Positions 9,019 to 17,791 are shown, numbered from the stretch's first letter. The stretch is DNA of 37,968 bases from a virus (IMGVR_UViG_3300020579_000317:1-37968), one strand, 5' to 3'. Made by a program: numbers and translations. The notes: generated from the sequence alone by a model not told the origin.

Positions 9019-10194
9019 TTAACTCAACCGCACGGCGAAGAAATCTGCCTTTGTATTGCGGAAAACGTTCTGCACCACGAGGTACGGGATCCCTCCGACG
9101 GTGATCGTGTTCTCGGACCCTTGCGAGAATCCCGCAGTCGAATAGACCCCGTCGAGTTCGCCGTAAATGTTTGGCGTCGCGTCAAACAGGACGACGGGGA
9201 GAAGAGGGTAGGTACCGTCGAGATTCGGACGCCAATCGTAGTTCGCGGCCGGGTCGACGTATGCGTTCGGCCACAACTGCCCGTAAGTAGCCTCGGCATT
9301 CGAGATGTCGAAGCCGCGCCAGGTCCCGAATGTGAGGCGGAGTCGGAGCGAACTCTGGTAGTCGCCAGACATTGAGCTCGCGAAGGGAATCGCGAAGTTC
9401 CTCATCTCGACGCCGGCATAGCTCCAGCGCCACGAGGGGTCCGTCACCACCGGTTCGTTCAGGAATGCGAGATTTCCTCCCACGATGAGCGGATAGGGGA
9501 ACGCGCCGGGAGCCATGTAGGAGGACATGAATCCGAGATAGGCGGCGACGTATACCGTGGAGATCTTCGCGATGATGATCACGCGGCGGCCGTTCGCGAT
9601 AATCCAATAGGGGATCGTCGAGTTCCACAGCGAGAGCACCGGGGATGATTGAGCCTGCCCCGCGCCGCCGACGTAGCCGCTTTGCGCGGTGAAAGCCTGC
9701 CCCGCATTGAACGCGCTGAATCCCCCGAGCCGCCAGTCGTAGTAGTCGGCGCCCACATTCGAAAACGCCTTCGCGCCGACGATGATCTGATCCAGTCCGC
9801 CGTTGCCGGGAGCCTGCCAGATCATCTCCGAACCGGCTACGCGCCGGAGCGAGGTCCATGGTGGACAGACGGAGAACGTGAACGCGTCGCCAGCGGCGAA
9901 TGGCGTGGTTCCTGCGGTGACCGTGAGATTCGCTTTCGTTGACGCGAACGCCGTGCCCACCGTGCCCGTTCCCAGGGACCCGGAGATCGAACCCACCACG
10001 CCGAATGCTGTTGCGCTCGTGAATGTAACCGTGATCACCTCGGCGACGCCGGCGGATCCGCCGAGCGCGCTGATTGTGCCATTCCCCACGCCGACAAAAG
10101 AAGGCGAGAGCGCCATCCCCGTGGACGTCAGAAACGAGTCGAGGATGTTCAGCAGGTTGGCGTAATCCGTGGCTGTCCCGATCTGTACGCTCAT
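9019..10194 (-). CDS. Unassigned virion (tail) protein with GNGTI beta module, 391 aa
   Basis: The 391-residue product starts with the same NLL-containing segment as the 8011-9009 product. Residues about 36-107 form a beta module (VGNGTISA ... GSISGSLGTGTVG ... FAAGDAFTF) that recurs in the tail tip protein. The rest is Trp/Tyr-rich and beta-like, with no enzyme motif. The ATG directly follows the tape measure stop, with GAGGAG upstream, so it belongs to the same transcript. A structural tail role is inferred from position and the shared module. Confidence 0.65.
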   Translation of the reverse strand: MSVQIGTATDYANLLNILDSFLTSTGMALSPSFVGVGNGTISALGGSAGVAEVITVTFTSATAFGVVGSISGSLGTGTVGTAFASTKANLTVTAGTTPFAAGDAFTFSVCPPWTSLRRVAGSEMIWQAPGNGGLDQIIVGAKAFSNVGADYYDWRLGGFSAFNAGQAFTAQSGYVGGAGQAQSSPVLSLWNSTIPYWIIANGRRVIIIAKISTVYVAAYLGFMSSYMAPGAFPYPLIVGGNLAFLNEPVVTDPSWRWSYAGVEMRNFAIPFASSMSGDYQSSLRLRLTFGTWRGFDISNAEATYGQLWPNAYVDPAANYDWRPNLDGTYPLLPVVLFDATPNIYGELDGVYSTAGFSQGSENTITVGGIPYLVVQNVFRNTKADFFAVRLS

Positions 10195-12876
10195 CTAGTC
10201 GCTCCTCGAAAGCGCCTTCTGCGCTGCCTTCGGATTGTTCGTGAGATGCTGCAGGACGATGTTCCCCGCGGCCTTGCTCGAGAGATGCTTCAGAATCAGT
10301 CCCTCGTCGAGACCGATCCCGAGATTGATATTCGAGTTGCCACCTCCGCCGCCGGCGTTCCCTACGAGACCGCCCTCGGCGAACTTCGGAAGAGAGAGTC
10401 GCTCGAGCGAAGGAATCTTCAGACCGCGATTGATCGCCTCGAGGTTGTGGACGCCGAACGCGGAGACGGCGTCCGCCTTCACGATGTACTCGCCAGGAGA
10501 AACGCGCGCCGGAATGGAGTCGGACTTCGGACCGCCGGGTCCCTTGATGAGACCGCCCTCGGCGAAGTGTCCGCCGCCTCCGAATAGGCCTCCGAGAAAT
10601 CCTCCTCCTCCGCCTCCCGCTCCGCCTGTGGCTCCGCCGAATATTTTCACCAGGAGCAGCTTCACGATGATCTGCTCGAGGGATTGGACTACGCTGGCAG
10701 CAAGCCCGCGGAACTGGTCAGCAGCGGATGCGGTGCTCCGCCCGAGATTCAGGAAGAAGTTCCCGAAGTCATTCGAGATCGAACCGCGAAGAGTGTCACC
10801 GAGTGTGACGGTCTTCAGCCTCAGATTTTCCACGCCGGCCGCTGCATTCTGTGACGCGGCTTGATTGTCCTGATTCCCCGTCTTATTCGCCGCGGCGACT
10901 TCGGCAGCCGCGTCCGCGCGGAGCAAGGGCAGCCGAGCGGCGATGAGATCGTTCAATTGCCGTTCGGCTTCGATTTGGCTGATCTTGCGGGTTTTGGCTT
11001 CGAGCTCGATGCGCTGCACTTCGATTTCGTAAGCCTGCCGATCCTGCCGGAGCTTTTGTTCCGCGTCTTTGAACTCGGCCTGGGCAGTTTTCAGTTCGGC
11101 GAAGCGTGCGATCTCCTGCTCGCTCGCGACCTGGTCGCGGCGGAGCTTTTCAGCTTCCTGGGCGATTTCGGCCTTTGTCTCCGCCTCCTGGTTGCCCTGC
11201 AGAGCTGCAAGCTGCTTCTGGAACTCGAGTACCTTCTGCTGGTGCTCCTCAGTCTTCTTGAACTCCTCGGTGTCGAGCGCCTGAACCTTTGTCGCGGTGT
11301 TGATCTGGATCTCCCGGATTTTGGTCTGGAGTTCCTCGACCTGCTTCAGCGCCGTGAGACGAGCCGCCTCCTGCTTATCCGCGTCCTTTGGCGTCGCCGC
11401 CTTCGATTTCGCGACAGCGGCCTTCTGCGCTTCGGCATTGGCAGCTTCCACGCCGTGCCGGAGAATCTCGACCTCCTCGTTGGCATCTGCGCGTACTGCC
11501 GTGCGGCGGCGGTCGAAATATTCCTTAAGCGAGATCTCACCCTTAGCGAACATCTCGGCATCGACCTGCTCCGTCTGCTTCGCATAGGCTCGATGAATCG
11601 CGAGCTCGTCCTGCAATTGCTTCTCGAGCAGAGAGAGCGCGGCTTTCGCCGCGGCGTCAGTCGGCGCCGCGGTAACCGGTCCCTGGCGGTCATCTGTCTT
11701 GTCCGGCCGGAGCTTGTTAACCCTCTCCCTAGCCTTCCGCGCCTCGTCAGCGTCGGACGGGTTCAGGGCTTCCATTGATTTGCGGATGTGGATGGCCGCG
11801 TCATCCCAAATCGCCTTCTGTTTGCGGGCGAGTTCGGCTTGCGCTCTTTCGATATCGCGTGAACCGGCGTCGTACACTGCTTTGGCTTCCGCAAAATGGC
11901 CCTTCACTGCTAGGCCCAGTGCCTCGTAGACGCTTACTCCTTTGGTTTTGATTTCGCCGAATTGTTCGCTGAAAAACACTTCGGCGTCCGCAATTTCGGC
12001 CGCGATGACAGTCCCCATCCAGATGAAGCCGGCCGCGATGCCGCGGACCACGTCACCGGCCACTTTCCCGATCTGCTTAAGACCATCCCCGTTCTTGCCG
12101 CTGATGTCGAATGACTCCAATAGCGCTTCTCCGACGTCGGAGATCGCCGGGAGCAGCCCCGCCTCGAACTGTGTAGCCATGCCCTTTCCGGCATCCTCGA
12201 GCTCTTGCATCGAGGCTTTGGCGGCGCGGAACGCATCAGTGGTCTGCTGGTCCAGGAGCAAGCCGAGCTTCGAAACTGACGCGGTGATTTTGTCGAAGCC
12301 CTCGCCGGCGATGGCATTGGCGACGGGGATGAACTCGGCGCCGCCCTTTGAGAAAATCAATTGGGCGGCGGTTGCCTTCTGGAATCCAGCGGTCATTCCG
12401 CCGAGGCGCGACGTCACGAGGGCGATTTTCTCGTCGGGCTTCAGTCCGGCGAAATCCTTTTGGGTGATCCCGAGGATCTGGAAACCCTTCGCCGCCTTTG
12501 TGCTGCCCTGCTCGAATTCGGTGATGGACTTCGCCGCTTTGGTGAGAGCCTTGTCGACTGCGCCGGTCTCCACTCCCACTTCCTCGGCGACATGATGGAA
12601 AACGCTGAGGCTCTGCGTGGTCAGTCCTGTCTTGTCCGCCATCTTCCCGATGTTGATCGCGGAGTCGAATGCCTGCTTTCCGAACTCAGTGAGCTTGAGC
12701 AACGCGCCGGCCGCGGCGATTCCCTCGAAAGCCTTCTTCAGCGATAGACCCGACGTGGCCGTCTCGTCCTGCTGCTTTTTTAGGTTTTTGAGCTGACTGG
12801 TGAGCTCCTTGATCGCAGCGGACACACCCGTGTCCTCAGCGGTCAGCTTTACTTTAATCTCGGGAGCATCGGCCAT
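10195..12876 (-). CDS. Tape measure protein
   Basis: At 893 residues, this is the second longest tail gene and sits directly after the frameshifted tail chaperones, the standard tape measure position. The N-terminal part (about 50-130) has the GKQAFDSAINIGKMADKTGL segment common in tape measures. The middle (about 390-700) is a long Lys/Glu/Ala/Gln-rich coiled coil. A Gly-rich membrane-active segment with GGGGGGFLGGLFGGGG and GHFAEGGLIKGPGGPKSDSI follows (about 765-800), typical of tape measure C-termini. It sets tail length and is probably ejected with DNA. Its length would predict a tail well over 100 nm by the usual scaling; this is an estimate. Confidence 0.93.
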   Translation of the reverse strand: MADAPEIKVKLTAEDTGVSAAIKELTSQLKNLKKQQDETATSGLSLKKAFEGIAAAGALLKLTEFGKQAFDSAINIGKMADKTGLTTQSLSVFHHVAEEVGVETGAVDKALTKAAKSITEFEQGSTKAAKGFQILGITQKDFAGLKPDEKIALVTSRLGGMTAGFQKATAAQLIFSKGGAEFIPVANAIAGEGFDKITASVSKLGLLLDQQTTDAFRAAKASMQELEDAGKGMATQFEAGLLPAISDVGEALLESFDISGKNGDGLKQIGKVAGDVVRGIAAGFIWMGTVIAAEIADAEVFFSEQFGEIKTKGVSVYEALGLAVKGHFAEAKAVYDAGSRDIERAQAELARKQKAIWDDAAIHIRKSMEALNPSDADEARKARERVNKLRPDKTDDRQGPVTAAPTDAAAKAALSLLEKQLQDELAIHRAYAKQTEQVDAEMFAKGEISLKEYFDRRRTAVRADANEEVEILRHGVEAANAEAQKAAVAKSKAATPKDADKQEAARLTALKQVEELQTKIREIQINTATKVQALDTEEFKKTEEHQQKVLEFQKQLAALQGNQEAETKAEIAQEAEKLRRDQVASEQEIARFAELKTAQAEFKDAEQKLRQDRQAYEIEVQRIELEAKTRKISQIEAERQLNDLIAARLPLLRADAAAEVAAANKTGNQDNQAASQNAAAGVENLRLKTVTLGDTLRGSISNDFGNFFLNLGRSTASAADQFRGLAASVVQSLEQIIVKLLLVKIFGGATGGAGGGGGGFLGGLFGGGGHFAEGGLIKGPGGPKSDSIPARVSPGEYIVKADAVSAFGVHNLEAINRGLKIPSLERLSLPKFAEGGLVGNAGGGGGNSNINLGIGLDEGLILKHLSSKAAGNIVLQHLTNNPKAAQKALSRSD

Positions 12877-12880
12877 TTGC

Positions 12881-13554
12881 TTAACTCCTCAGAACCCTCG
12901 GGATCGCCGGGGGGTCCTTCTTCGTGCGCTGGTGCGGAGCGAGAGCGCTCCAGACCAGGAGTTCTGTTTCGTACGTCCTAAGAGCCGCCTCCCTCATGCA
13001 TTCCACATACGCGAGCATGAGATCCCGCAGTGGCCAGTCCAGCACTTCGCGAATCCGGTCCGGGTCGTTGTGGGCGACCTCCCGGATTAAGAGCGCGAAG
13101 TCCCCGAGGTCGACGGAGCCGCGTTCTTTGTAGGGGGGACCTTTGCGCTCCGGCTCGAAGATTTCCGGGAAGTCTCCGACGATGGTTCCCCTAACGTAAA
13201 AAAACCGATCACGAACTTGACGATCGAGGTCCGCATAGCGGTTTTTTCCTCGACGTCGGTGATCCCCGCGAATCGCGCCGCGTTCGCATCCGCCTCCGCA
13301 CGGCCCCATGTCTTGCCGACTTCGGTCAGACAGCCGGCGAGGATGTGGTGCGTGCGCCCGGAGAGAAGAATCTGCGTGAGCAGGTCCTCCGCTCGCTGTT
13401 CCTTCGTTCGCTGTTTGCCGTCGATGTCGCTCAAGACCTCGATGGCGCCGGCGAGCCGGAGATGCGCGAGGATGTAGTCGTCCTGGTTTGCGGTGAGAGA
13501 TTGCGAGATGCCTGCGAATTGCCGACCGTCGAGCTTGATGCTTTCGTCGTTCAT
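12881..13554 (-). CDS. Tail assembly chaperone, long frameshift form (GT-like)
   Basis: A -1 slip at T-TTT-TTT (13198-13204) joins the first ~119 codons of the short chaperone to a second frame that ends at 12881, giving a 224-residue protein. The downstream frame (from FYVRGTIVGDF on) is protein-like throughout, with helical segments DLGDFALLIREVA and DWPLRDLMLAYVECM, and has no good start of its own. The ORF reading that frame alone begins with an Arg/His-rich shadow. Position, slippery heptamer and frame order all match the G/GT arrangement conserved in long-tailed phages. A sequencing error in the T run is the main alternative. Confidence 0.78.
13087..13554 (-). CDS. Tail assembly chaperone, short form (G-like)
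   Basis: This 155-residue product lies between tail tube and tape measure, where lambda-like phages encode the chaperones that load the tape measure for tube assembly. It has a helical acidic/basic body up to about residue 118 (VIGFF), then a Ser/Arg/Lys-rich tail that looks like out-of-frame sequence. Translation uses ATG at 13554 with GGAGG five bases upstream. At 13198-13204 it reads through a run of seven T on the minus strand, where part of the ribosomes probably slip into the frame of the longer product. Confidence 0.8.
   Translation of the reverse strand: MNDESIKLDGRQFAGISQSLTANQDDYILAHLRLAGAIEVLSDIDGKQRTKEQRAEDLLTQILLSGRTHHILAGCLTEVGKTWGRAEADANAARFAGITDVEEKTAMRTSIVKFVIGFFTLGEPSSETSRKSSSRSAKVPPTKNAAPSTSGTSRS
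13198..13204 (-). promoter_or_regulatory. Programmed -1 frameshift site (T7 slippery heptamer)
   Basis: The minus strand reads GGT TTT TTT ACG in the incoming frame, so the heptamer T TTT TTT is correctly phased for simultaneous tRNA slippage. After slipping, the next codon is TAC. The junction fuses the two tail chaperone frames. Confidence 0.75.
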
Positions 13555-13600
13555 TCATTCCTCCGGGACGGGATCGCCGCCCGCTAACTTCTGAAACTTT

Positions 13601-13627
13601 GGGGGAGCCCCCTTCCCGGACTCCCCC
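13601..13627 (-). terminator. Hairpin between tail tube and tail chaperone genes
   Basis: A perfect 7 bp stem (gggggag at 13601-13607 with ctccccc at 13621-13627) encloses a 13-base loop within the 127 bp gap between tail tube and chaperone genes. No T run follows on the minus strand, so it may be a weak terminator, an RNA-stability element that lowers expression of downstream genes relative to the tail tube, or chance in GC-rich DNA. Confidence 0.35.
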
Positions 13628-13681
13628 TCCGTTCTACCGAGACGCACGCCGGAACAGCTATGCCAGCGTCCCTCTCACGTC

Positions 13682-14482
13682 TCAGTAGAATGTGTATTGA
13701 AAGAACGGAGCCAACGGATGGTTCGCCGTGTCGTCGAGGATCTGGCCGTCGAGCGTCCAGTTCCCATAATCGTCGGCGATGAGACCGATCTGACCGTTGG
13801 GGTTGAGATTGCAGCGCCAGATATCGACGCCGATTTTTTGACCGTCGACGGGATCCGGGACGAATACCAGGTGACCCTGCTGGTGCGGAACCGTTGCGCC
13901 GGCGACCTGGTCATAGGTTCCCACGAGCGTGTGGTAGGTGATCAGGACCGGGAACGCTCCGGCGATAGAGGAAGTGAGCGGGATGTAAATCAGTCCCGTC
14001 ACCGGATCGCTCAGGATGTAGTCGGTCCCCGCCACGAGCGCGACGGAGTTCTGCGTGAGCGCCGGAGCCGTTCCTGTGGGATCGTAGTTCGGCGTCGCGG
14101 TCTTAAAAAACCGCCCCTTCGCATTCGGGACTTGCGCGACGCTGATAAGAGTCTCCCCCGTCACGGTTCCCACGGCGGTGGTGAGGGTCGTCTTTCCCGC
14201 GGACATGGCACTGATGGCCATATGGTTGGAGGAAAAGTCCGTTCCGGTGATGGCGACCTTCGGCTGGCGCTTTGCCACCGCGGTCGCGATGAGCGTCACG
14301 TTTTTGTTCAGCGACTGATAGAGCTCCTTAATGTCGTCCTTCATATCGAGCTCAAACTTCGTGCAGTTCCCGAGATGCTGCAGGCCCGTGGGGAGTCCGG
14401 TGACCGGATCGAAAATATCGAACAGGATCGAACCCTTGCCCAGCATGGGGACATGCGGGATGGGATACTTGATTCCTGGCAT
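13682..14482 (-). CDS. Major tail tube protein
   Basis: The 266-residue protein is beta-rich and has the usual tail tube features: the N-terminal segment GSILFDIFDPVTG (residues 17-29), followed by a strand region LGNCTKFELDMKDD and a Gly/Thr-rich middle, ending in a Phe/Tyr-rich tail. It lies immediately upstream of the tail chaperone and tape measure genes, where the tube subunit is expected. A GGAGGG site precedes the ATG. A relatively large gap containing a hairpin follows the gene, as would suit a highly expressed structural protein. Tube protein identity is inferred from fold pattern and position. Confidence 0.82.
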   Translation of the reverse strand: MPGIKYPIPHVPMLGKGSILFDIFDPVTGLPTGLQHLGNCTKFELDMKDDIKELYQSLNKNVTLIATAVAKRQPKVAITGTDFSSNHMAISAMSAGKTTLTTAVGTVTGETLISVAQVPNAKGRFFKTATPNYDPTGTAPALTQNSVALVAGTDYILSDPVTGLIYIPLTSSIAGAFPVLITYHTLVGTYDQVAGATVPHQQGHLVFVPDPVDGQKIGVDIWRCNLNPNGQIGLIADDYGNWTLDGQILDDTANHPLAPFFQYTFY

Positions 14483-14491
14483 TGTGCCCTC

Positions 14492-14953
14492 CTAAGACTT
14501 TGAAGTCGGATCGAGCCTGCTCGTCCGGTACCTGATGGTGAAACTGAGCTTCGCCGATGCGACCGGAACATCTCCCTCGCGGGAGTTCCACACCGTCCTG
14601 CCTTCTTCCACGCCACTGGCGAGACCGCCGAAGCGTTCATTCGTCAGCACCGTCTGCGCGGCCCAGACGAGCACCGGGTCCAGCGCCTCGTCCGGGGAGA
14701 CGCCATTCGAACCCTGCGCTCGACATTCCAACACCAGCGAAAAATGTCGCTCGGTTAGCGGAGCGGCATAGACCTGCTGGCCGAGAGTTTTCGGAACATC
14801 ATCGTCCGCGTAGACCATGATCGCGGGGAGCGAATCGACCTCGAGCGGTCGCGTTCTCTCCCGATGAACGGTCAGACCCGAGGGACTTCCTGCCCCTCCC
14901 GCACCGAGCGCCGTCACCAGCGCGACCATGATCTGCTCTCGAATCGAAGCCAC
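14492..14953 (-). CDS. Tail terminator / minor tail protein U-like
   Basis: The 153-residue protein begins ASIREQIMVALVTAL and has the pattern VHRERTRPLEVDSLPAIMVY (residues 29-48) and DDDVPK, characteristic of small tail-completion proteins that cap the tail at the neck. It sits directly before the tail tube gene, as lambda U does before V. The GTG start has an AAAGGAAAG site. The central LVLECRAQG strand and the late LSFTIRYRTS strand fit the small alpha/beta fold of this group. Assignment rests on pattern and position. Confidence 0.72.
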   Translation of the reverse strand: MASIREQIMVALVTALGAGGAGSPSGLTVHRERTRPLEVDSLPAIMVYADDDVPKTLGQQVYAAPLTERHFSLVLECRAQGSNGVSPDEALDPVLVWAAQTVLTNERFGGLASGVEEGRTVWNSREGDVPVASAKLSFTIRYRTSRLDPTSKS

Positions 14954-14968
14954 TGAACTTTCCTTTCT

Positions 14969-15232
14969 CTATTGCGAGAAACTTCCCGTAGGCAGCGTCG
15001 CCGCCGGTACCGATGTCGGCGCGGAAGCGAGTCCCGACTGCGCCAGCATCAGCGAAGCAACCAAATTCTTGACGCCCGTCACTCCACTGGATGTATAAGC
15101 CGCGGTAATCGCACTAAGCCATAGCTGAACCGTCACCGCGATACCGTCGACGGTTCCCACGACCGTCACCTGCGGATCTGCAGCGGACCCCGGAACGTAC
15201 GTCGCGCTCGAGATTGTGTATGCGTGTGCCAC
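14969..15232 (-). CDS. Small virion-region protein, 87 aa
   Basis: This 87-residue Ala/Ser/Thr/Val-rich protein looks like a short beta segment (VTVVGTVDGIAVTVQLWLSAI) followed by a helical, small-residue tail. It has no cysteine or enzyme motif. The GTG start sits three bases after the upstream fibre gene stop. Function is unknown; possibly a small structural or decorating protein. Confidence 0.6.
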   Translation of the reverse strand: MAHAYTISSATYVPGSAADPQVTVVGTVDGIAVTVQLWLSAITAAYTSSGVTGVKNLVASLMLAQSGLASAPTSVPAATLPTGSFSQ

Positions 15233-15235
15233 GTC

Positions 15236-17116
15236 CTACTCCTCCGTCCCGAAAACGAAACCGCTTACCGAACCGGCCGCTGTCACATCCACGGTCAGCA
15301 CATTGTTCGCGAGCGCCGAGAGGATGCCATTCCCCATACCTGGTGGGCACGGTTGGCCGACGCCAGCAGCCATCAGCGGAGTCCGCGCAATTTCCGCTGC
15401 GGCATCCTTCAGGATCACCGAACCCGCCACGGTAAGGCTCAACGCGTAACCCATGACGCGGAATTTCTTGCCGGTCGCCGGTGTCCAGATCGCGACTGGA
15501 GTTCCAACGGCGACAGCGACAGCGGCAATAGGTTTGAACACGACTGGAGTTCTTTGAGACACCCAGACGGAGGCTCCCGTCGTGGCCGACGTGGCAAGCA
15601 TGTTTGCGATTGCAAGTACTCTGCCCACACCGTTTGCGTCAGTTGCAAAAGCAGAGATGACAGACTCCTGGCCGGGGCCACTTGCACTCAGCAACCCCAA
15701 CAAACCGTCATTGGGGTTCCCGTTCATCGTTGGGTTAAGTGGCTTCAGCGCAGACACTGTGGTGACTGAGAGAATCGGAGTGGTCTGCGCGTTTGCTCCG
15801 TTTTGAAAACGAAGCCTCCAATAACGACCATTGATCGTCGCGTAAAACGAGTTATATAGGCCGTTGGTTGACGGCGAAAACGACTGCGTTTGGAAATTTA
15901 GCTGTGTCGGGTCGTCGGTTGTATCAAACTTCAACGAGTTGCTGGCGGGACCTGTAGCCGGAATCACGGCCGCAATAACAGCTTGAGCGGCACCGGTCTG
16001 CTGCGAGTCAAACCATGCAGAAGTATAGAGAGCATTCGCTGCGATGGCAGCAGTAGAAAGAAGGTCTTGGCTCTTTCTCTGAATCGGTTTGATAACGGGA
16101 GCGAGTTCTGTTCCAACTGGAGGCACACCGGACGCGGGAGGTGCCGATACTGCGGTCCCGCCCCAATTCTTCACGTTATCCTGCGAGACCCCGCCGGAGA
16201 TGACACTTGCAATCGTGTCGAGGTCTGCCTTCGCCGCCGCGAGATTTCCTCCCGTTTCGAGCGCGAGAGTGGACGTGTTGAGATTCGTTCCAGCGTTCGC
16301 GATGACCGTGCCGCTCACAGGCTGCGTCGCGGGAAAGTTCGATACGTTGACCGTGAGCGTCGCCTTCAGCGCGTCGTAGATGGAGCGGAGCCATCCGCGA
16401 ATTCCGGTGCCAGGGATCGCTGCCGGAGCTGCGCCATCCGTCCCGAGACTCGCTTCTGTTGCGGCGCCGGCCGGGAGCGGGAGAGCCGTCGCGCTCACCG
16501 GTTGCGTCGCGGGGAAATTGGAAACGCTGACAGGCTGCGTCGCGGGAAAGTTCGACACGCTGACCGTGAGCGTCGCCTTCAGCGCGTCGTAGATGGAACG
16601 GAGCCATCCGCGAATTCCGGTGCCGGGGATCGCCGGCGGAGTTGCGCCATCGGTGCCGAGGCTCGCCTCCGTCGCTGCGCCGGCAGGAAGCGGAAGAGCG
16701 GTCGCGCTGACTGGCTGCGTTGCTGGAAAGTTCTGGACGTTGACGTTGGCGTTTCCCTGTGTGTCGCCCTTCAGCCTCTGGACGTTCGTGCCGTCAAACA
16801 CGCCCGCCTGGACGGGGGGACGCGTCGGCGGAGTTCCAGGAGCGTCGGGTCCGCTGACAATCGGATCGCCGGGGACATATTTCCCCGATGGCCCGTCGAA
16901 AATTAGGATTTCGCCGTTCACCGGAGCCTGCGCCAGGACAGGAACGCCGTTGATAGAAGTCGCGTTGCCGCTGCCGGCGCTGACGATCTCCACCATTCCC
17001 GTGTCGGTGCCAACGAACAGTTCGTGAGTGTCCGTCGTCAGAAATGCCTCACCCGCCGGCGCGCTCGCCGGAAGATTGGCCTTCAGTCCTCTTCGAAGTT
17101 GAATGATGTAGGACAT
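15236..17116 (-). CDS. Tail fibre-like structural protein with tandem repeats
   Basis: The N-terminus IIQLRRGLKANLP, followed by GEAFLTTDTHELFVG (residues 23-37), matches the attachment domain at the start of many tail fibres and tropism proteins. The middle carries two ~71-residue repeats (GAATEASLGTDGA, then IPGTGIRGWLRSIYDALKATLTV) joined by several copies of the short unit SNFPATQPVS. The C-terminal part (about 330-626) is Gly/Ala/Thr-rich and beta-like. At 626 residues it is unusual in lying between the head-completion and tail terminator genes rather than near the tail tip. It may therefore be a neck whisker or head fibre. That location-based role is inference. Confidence 0.72.
   Translation of the reverse strand: MSYIIQLRRGLKANLPASAPAGEAFLTTDTHELFVGTDTGMVEIVSAGSGNATSINGVPVLAQAPVNGEILIFDGPSGKYVPGDPIVSGPDAPGTPPTRPPVQAGVFDGTNVQRLKGDTQGNANVNVQNFPATQPVSATALPLPAGAATEASLGTDGATPPAIPGTGIRGWLRSIYDALKATLTVSVSNFPATQPVSVSNFPATQPVSATALPLPAGAATEASLGTDGAAPAAIPGTGIRGWLRSIYDALKATLTVNVSNFPATQPVSGTVIANAGTNLNTSTLALETGGNLAAAKADLDTIASVISGGVSQDNVKNWGGTAVSAPPASGVPPVGTELAPVIKPIQRKSQDLLSTAAIAANALYTSAWFDSQQTGAAQAVIAAVIPATGPASNSLKFDTTDDPTQLNFQTQSFSPSTNGLYNSFYATINGRYWRLRFQNGANAQTTPILSVTTVSALKPLNPTMNGNPNDGLLGLLSASGPGQESVISAFATDANGVGRVLAIANMLATSATTGASVWVSQRTPVVFKPIAAVAVAVGTPVAIWTPATGKKFRVMGYALSLTVAGSVILKDAAAEIARTPLMAAGVGQPCPPGMGNGILSALANNVLTVDVTAAGSVSGFVFGTEE
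16319..16744 (-). repeat. Tandem ~213 bp repeat inside the fibre gene
   Basis: Two copies of a 213 bp unit (anchor points atggagcgg at 16380 and atggaacgg at 16593) encode the 71-residue protein repeat. Copies differ at scattered, mostly third-codon positions, so they are not recent identical duplications. A further ~33 bp copy of the FPATQPVS unit lies at the junction. Confidence 0.8.
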
Positions 17117-17488
17117 TTAGAAAGTTCCACCGTCGATCACATTGTTTGGTGCTGCCCCGCCCTGAGGAACGACGGGACCGGAACCCAACAGCAATTTCGT
17201 GAGACCTCCGTCACCTTCGCGAAGCCGTTCGCGCACGGTGAAATTGGCAGTTCCGATTACCACCGCGTCGCCGATCTTCACGGTGGGGAATGCTGACGTC
17301 TGGACGGTCAGCGTACTCGCAAGCATAACGACGCCGCCGCGGTTTACGTCCTGCACGATGATCTCGTCAGCCTCATCGAGCAAACCAATGCCGGCCACCG
17401 CTCCGACTGTCACAGCGACGCCCGTATCCGCCAGGAGAGCGGGGATATCGGCATCGCCGAACGCGGGAGCAGTGGACGGCGTCGGCAT
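17117..17488 (-). CDS. Head-tail attachment / head completion protein (FII-like)
   Basis: The 123-residue protein has the pattern of the small head-tail attachment family: FGDADIPALLADTGVAVTV, then GIGLLDEADEIIVQDV (about residues 33-49), strands LTVQTSAF and IGDAVVIG, and FTVRERLREGDGGLTKLLL near the end. These proteins close the head at the connector and form the surface to which the tail joins. It sits between the capsid block and the first tail-region gene, the expected place. The start is one base from the preceding gene's stop. Confidence 0.78.
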   Translation of the reverse strand: MPTPSTAPAFGDADIPALLADTGVAVTVGAVAGIGLLDEADEIIVQDVNRGGVVMLASTLTVQTSAFPTVKIGDAVVIGTANFTVRERLREGDGGLTKLLLGSGPVVPQGGAAPNNVIDGGTF

Positions 17489-17740
17489 TTATTCCTTGAC
17501 CTTCGGAGCCTTGCCGGAGACGCGCCGCGAGACAGGGTCGGCACTGGTCGGGCTCTCCATGCGGTTCACGGACGTCGGACCTGCTTCCGGTTCCCCGCCT
17601 TCCTCGACGTGATGAACGGCAGAACCTTCGCCGATGAGCCGGTATGCGAGAGCGCGCTCCACATCGTGCACTTCCCCTTCTTCTGCGTGCTCGCGGTTCA
17701 AAATGATCGAGCGCGTCAGCTTGATGCGTTTCATTTCCAT
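17489..17740 (-). CDS. Small protein between capsid and head completion genes
   Basis: This 83-residue protein starts with MEMKRIKLTRSI, followed by EGEVHDVERALAYRLIGEGSAV (about residues 22-43), and ends in a Ser/Pro/Lys tail. The first half looks like the small connector-adaptor proteins often seen after the capsid gene, which have a Val/Ala-rich helix with a Gly-Glu-Gly turn. A GAAGGGAA site precedes the ATG. The assignment to head completion is by position only. Confidence 0.65.
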   Translation of the reverse strand: MEMKRIKLTRSIILNREHAEEGEVHDVERALAYRLIGEGSAVHHVEEGGEPEAGPTSVNRMESPTSADPVSRRVSGKAPKVKE

Positions 17741-17767
17741 GGTTCCCTTCGCTTTCTGCGGCGGTGA

Positions 17768-17791
17768 GCGGCCGGACTCGAATCCGGCCGC
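17768..17791 (-). terminator. Strong hairpin after the capsid gene
   Basis: A perfect 9 bp GC-rich stem (gcggccgga / tccggccgc) encloses a 6-base loop, 43 bases after the capsid stop in the direction of transcription. There is no T run after it, so it is more likely an RNA-stability or processing element, or a leaky terminator, than a full intrinsic terminator. Confidence 0.5.

Noticed and set aside
12881-13558. 225-residue ORF read alone from the ATG at 13558
   Set aside because: The front half is Arg/His-rich out-of-frame sequence. The frame is used only after the T-run slip, starting from 13554.
17768-17791. tRNA T-arm-like sequence (ATTCGAGTCC) after the capsid gene
   Set aside because: The stem phase does not fit a 7-base T loop, and no acceptor, D or anticodon arms are present. 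It is better seen as a simple hairpin.
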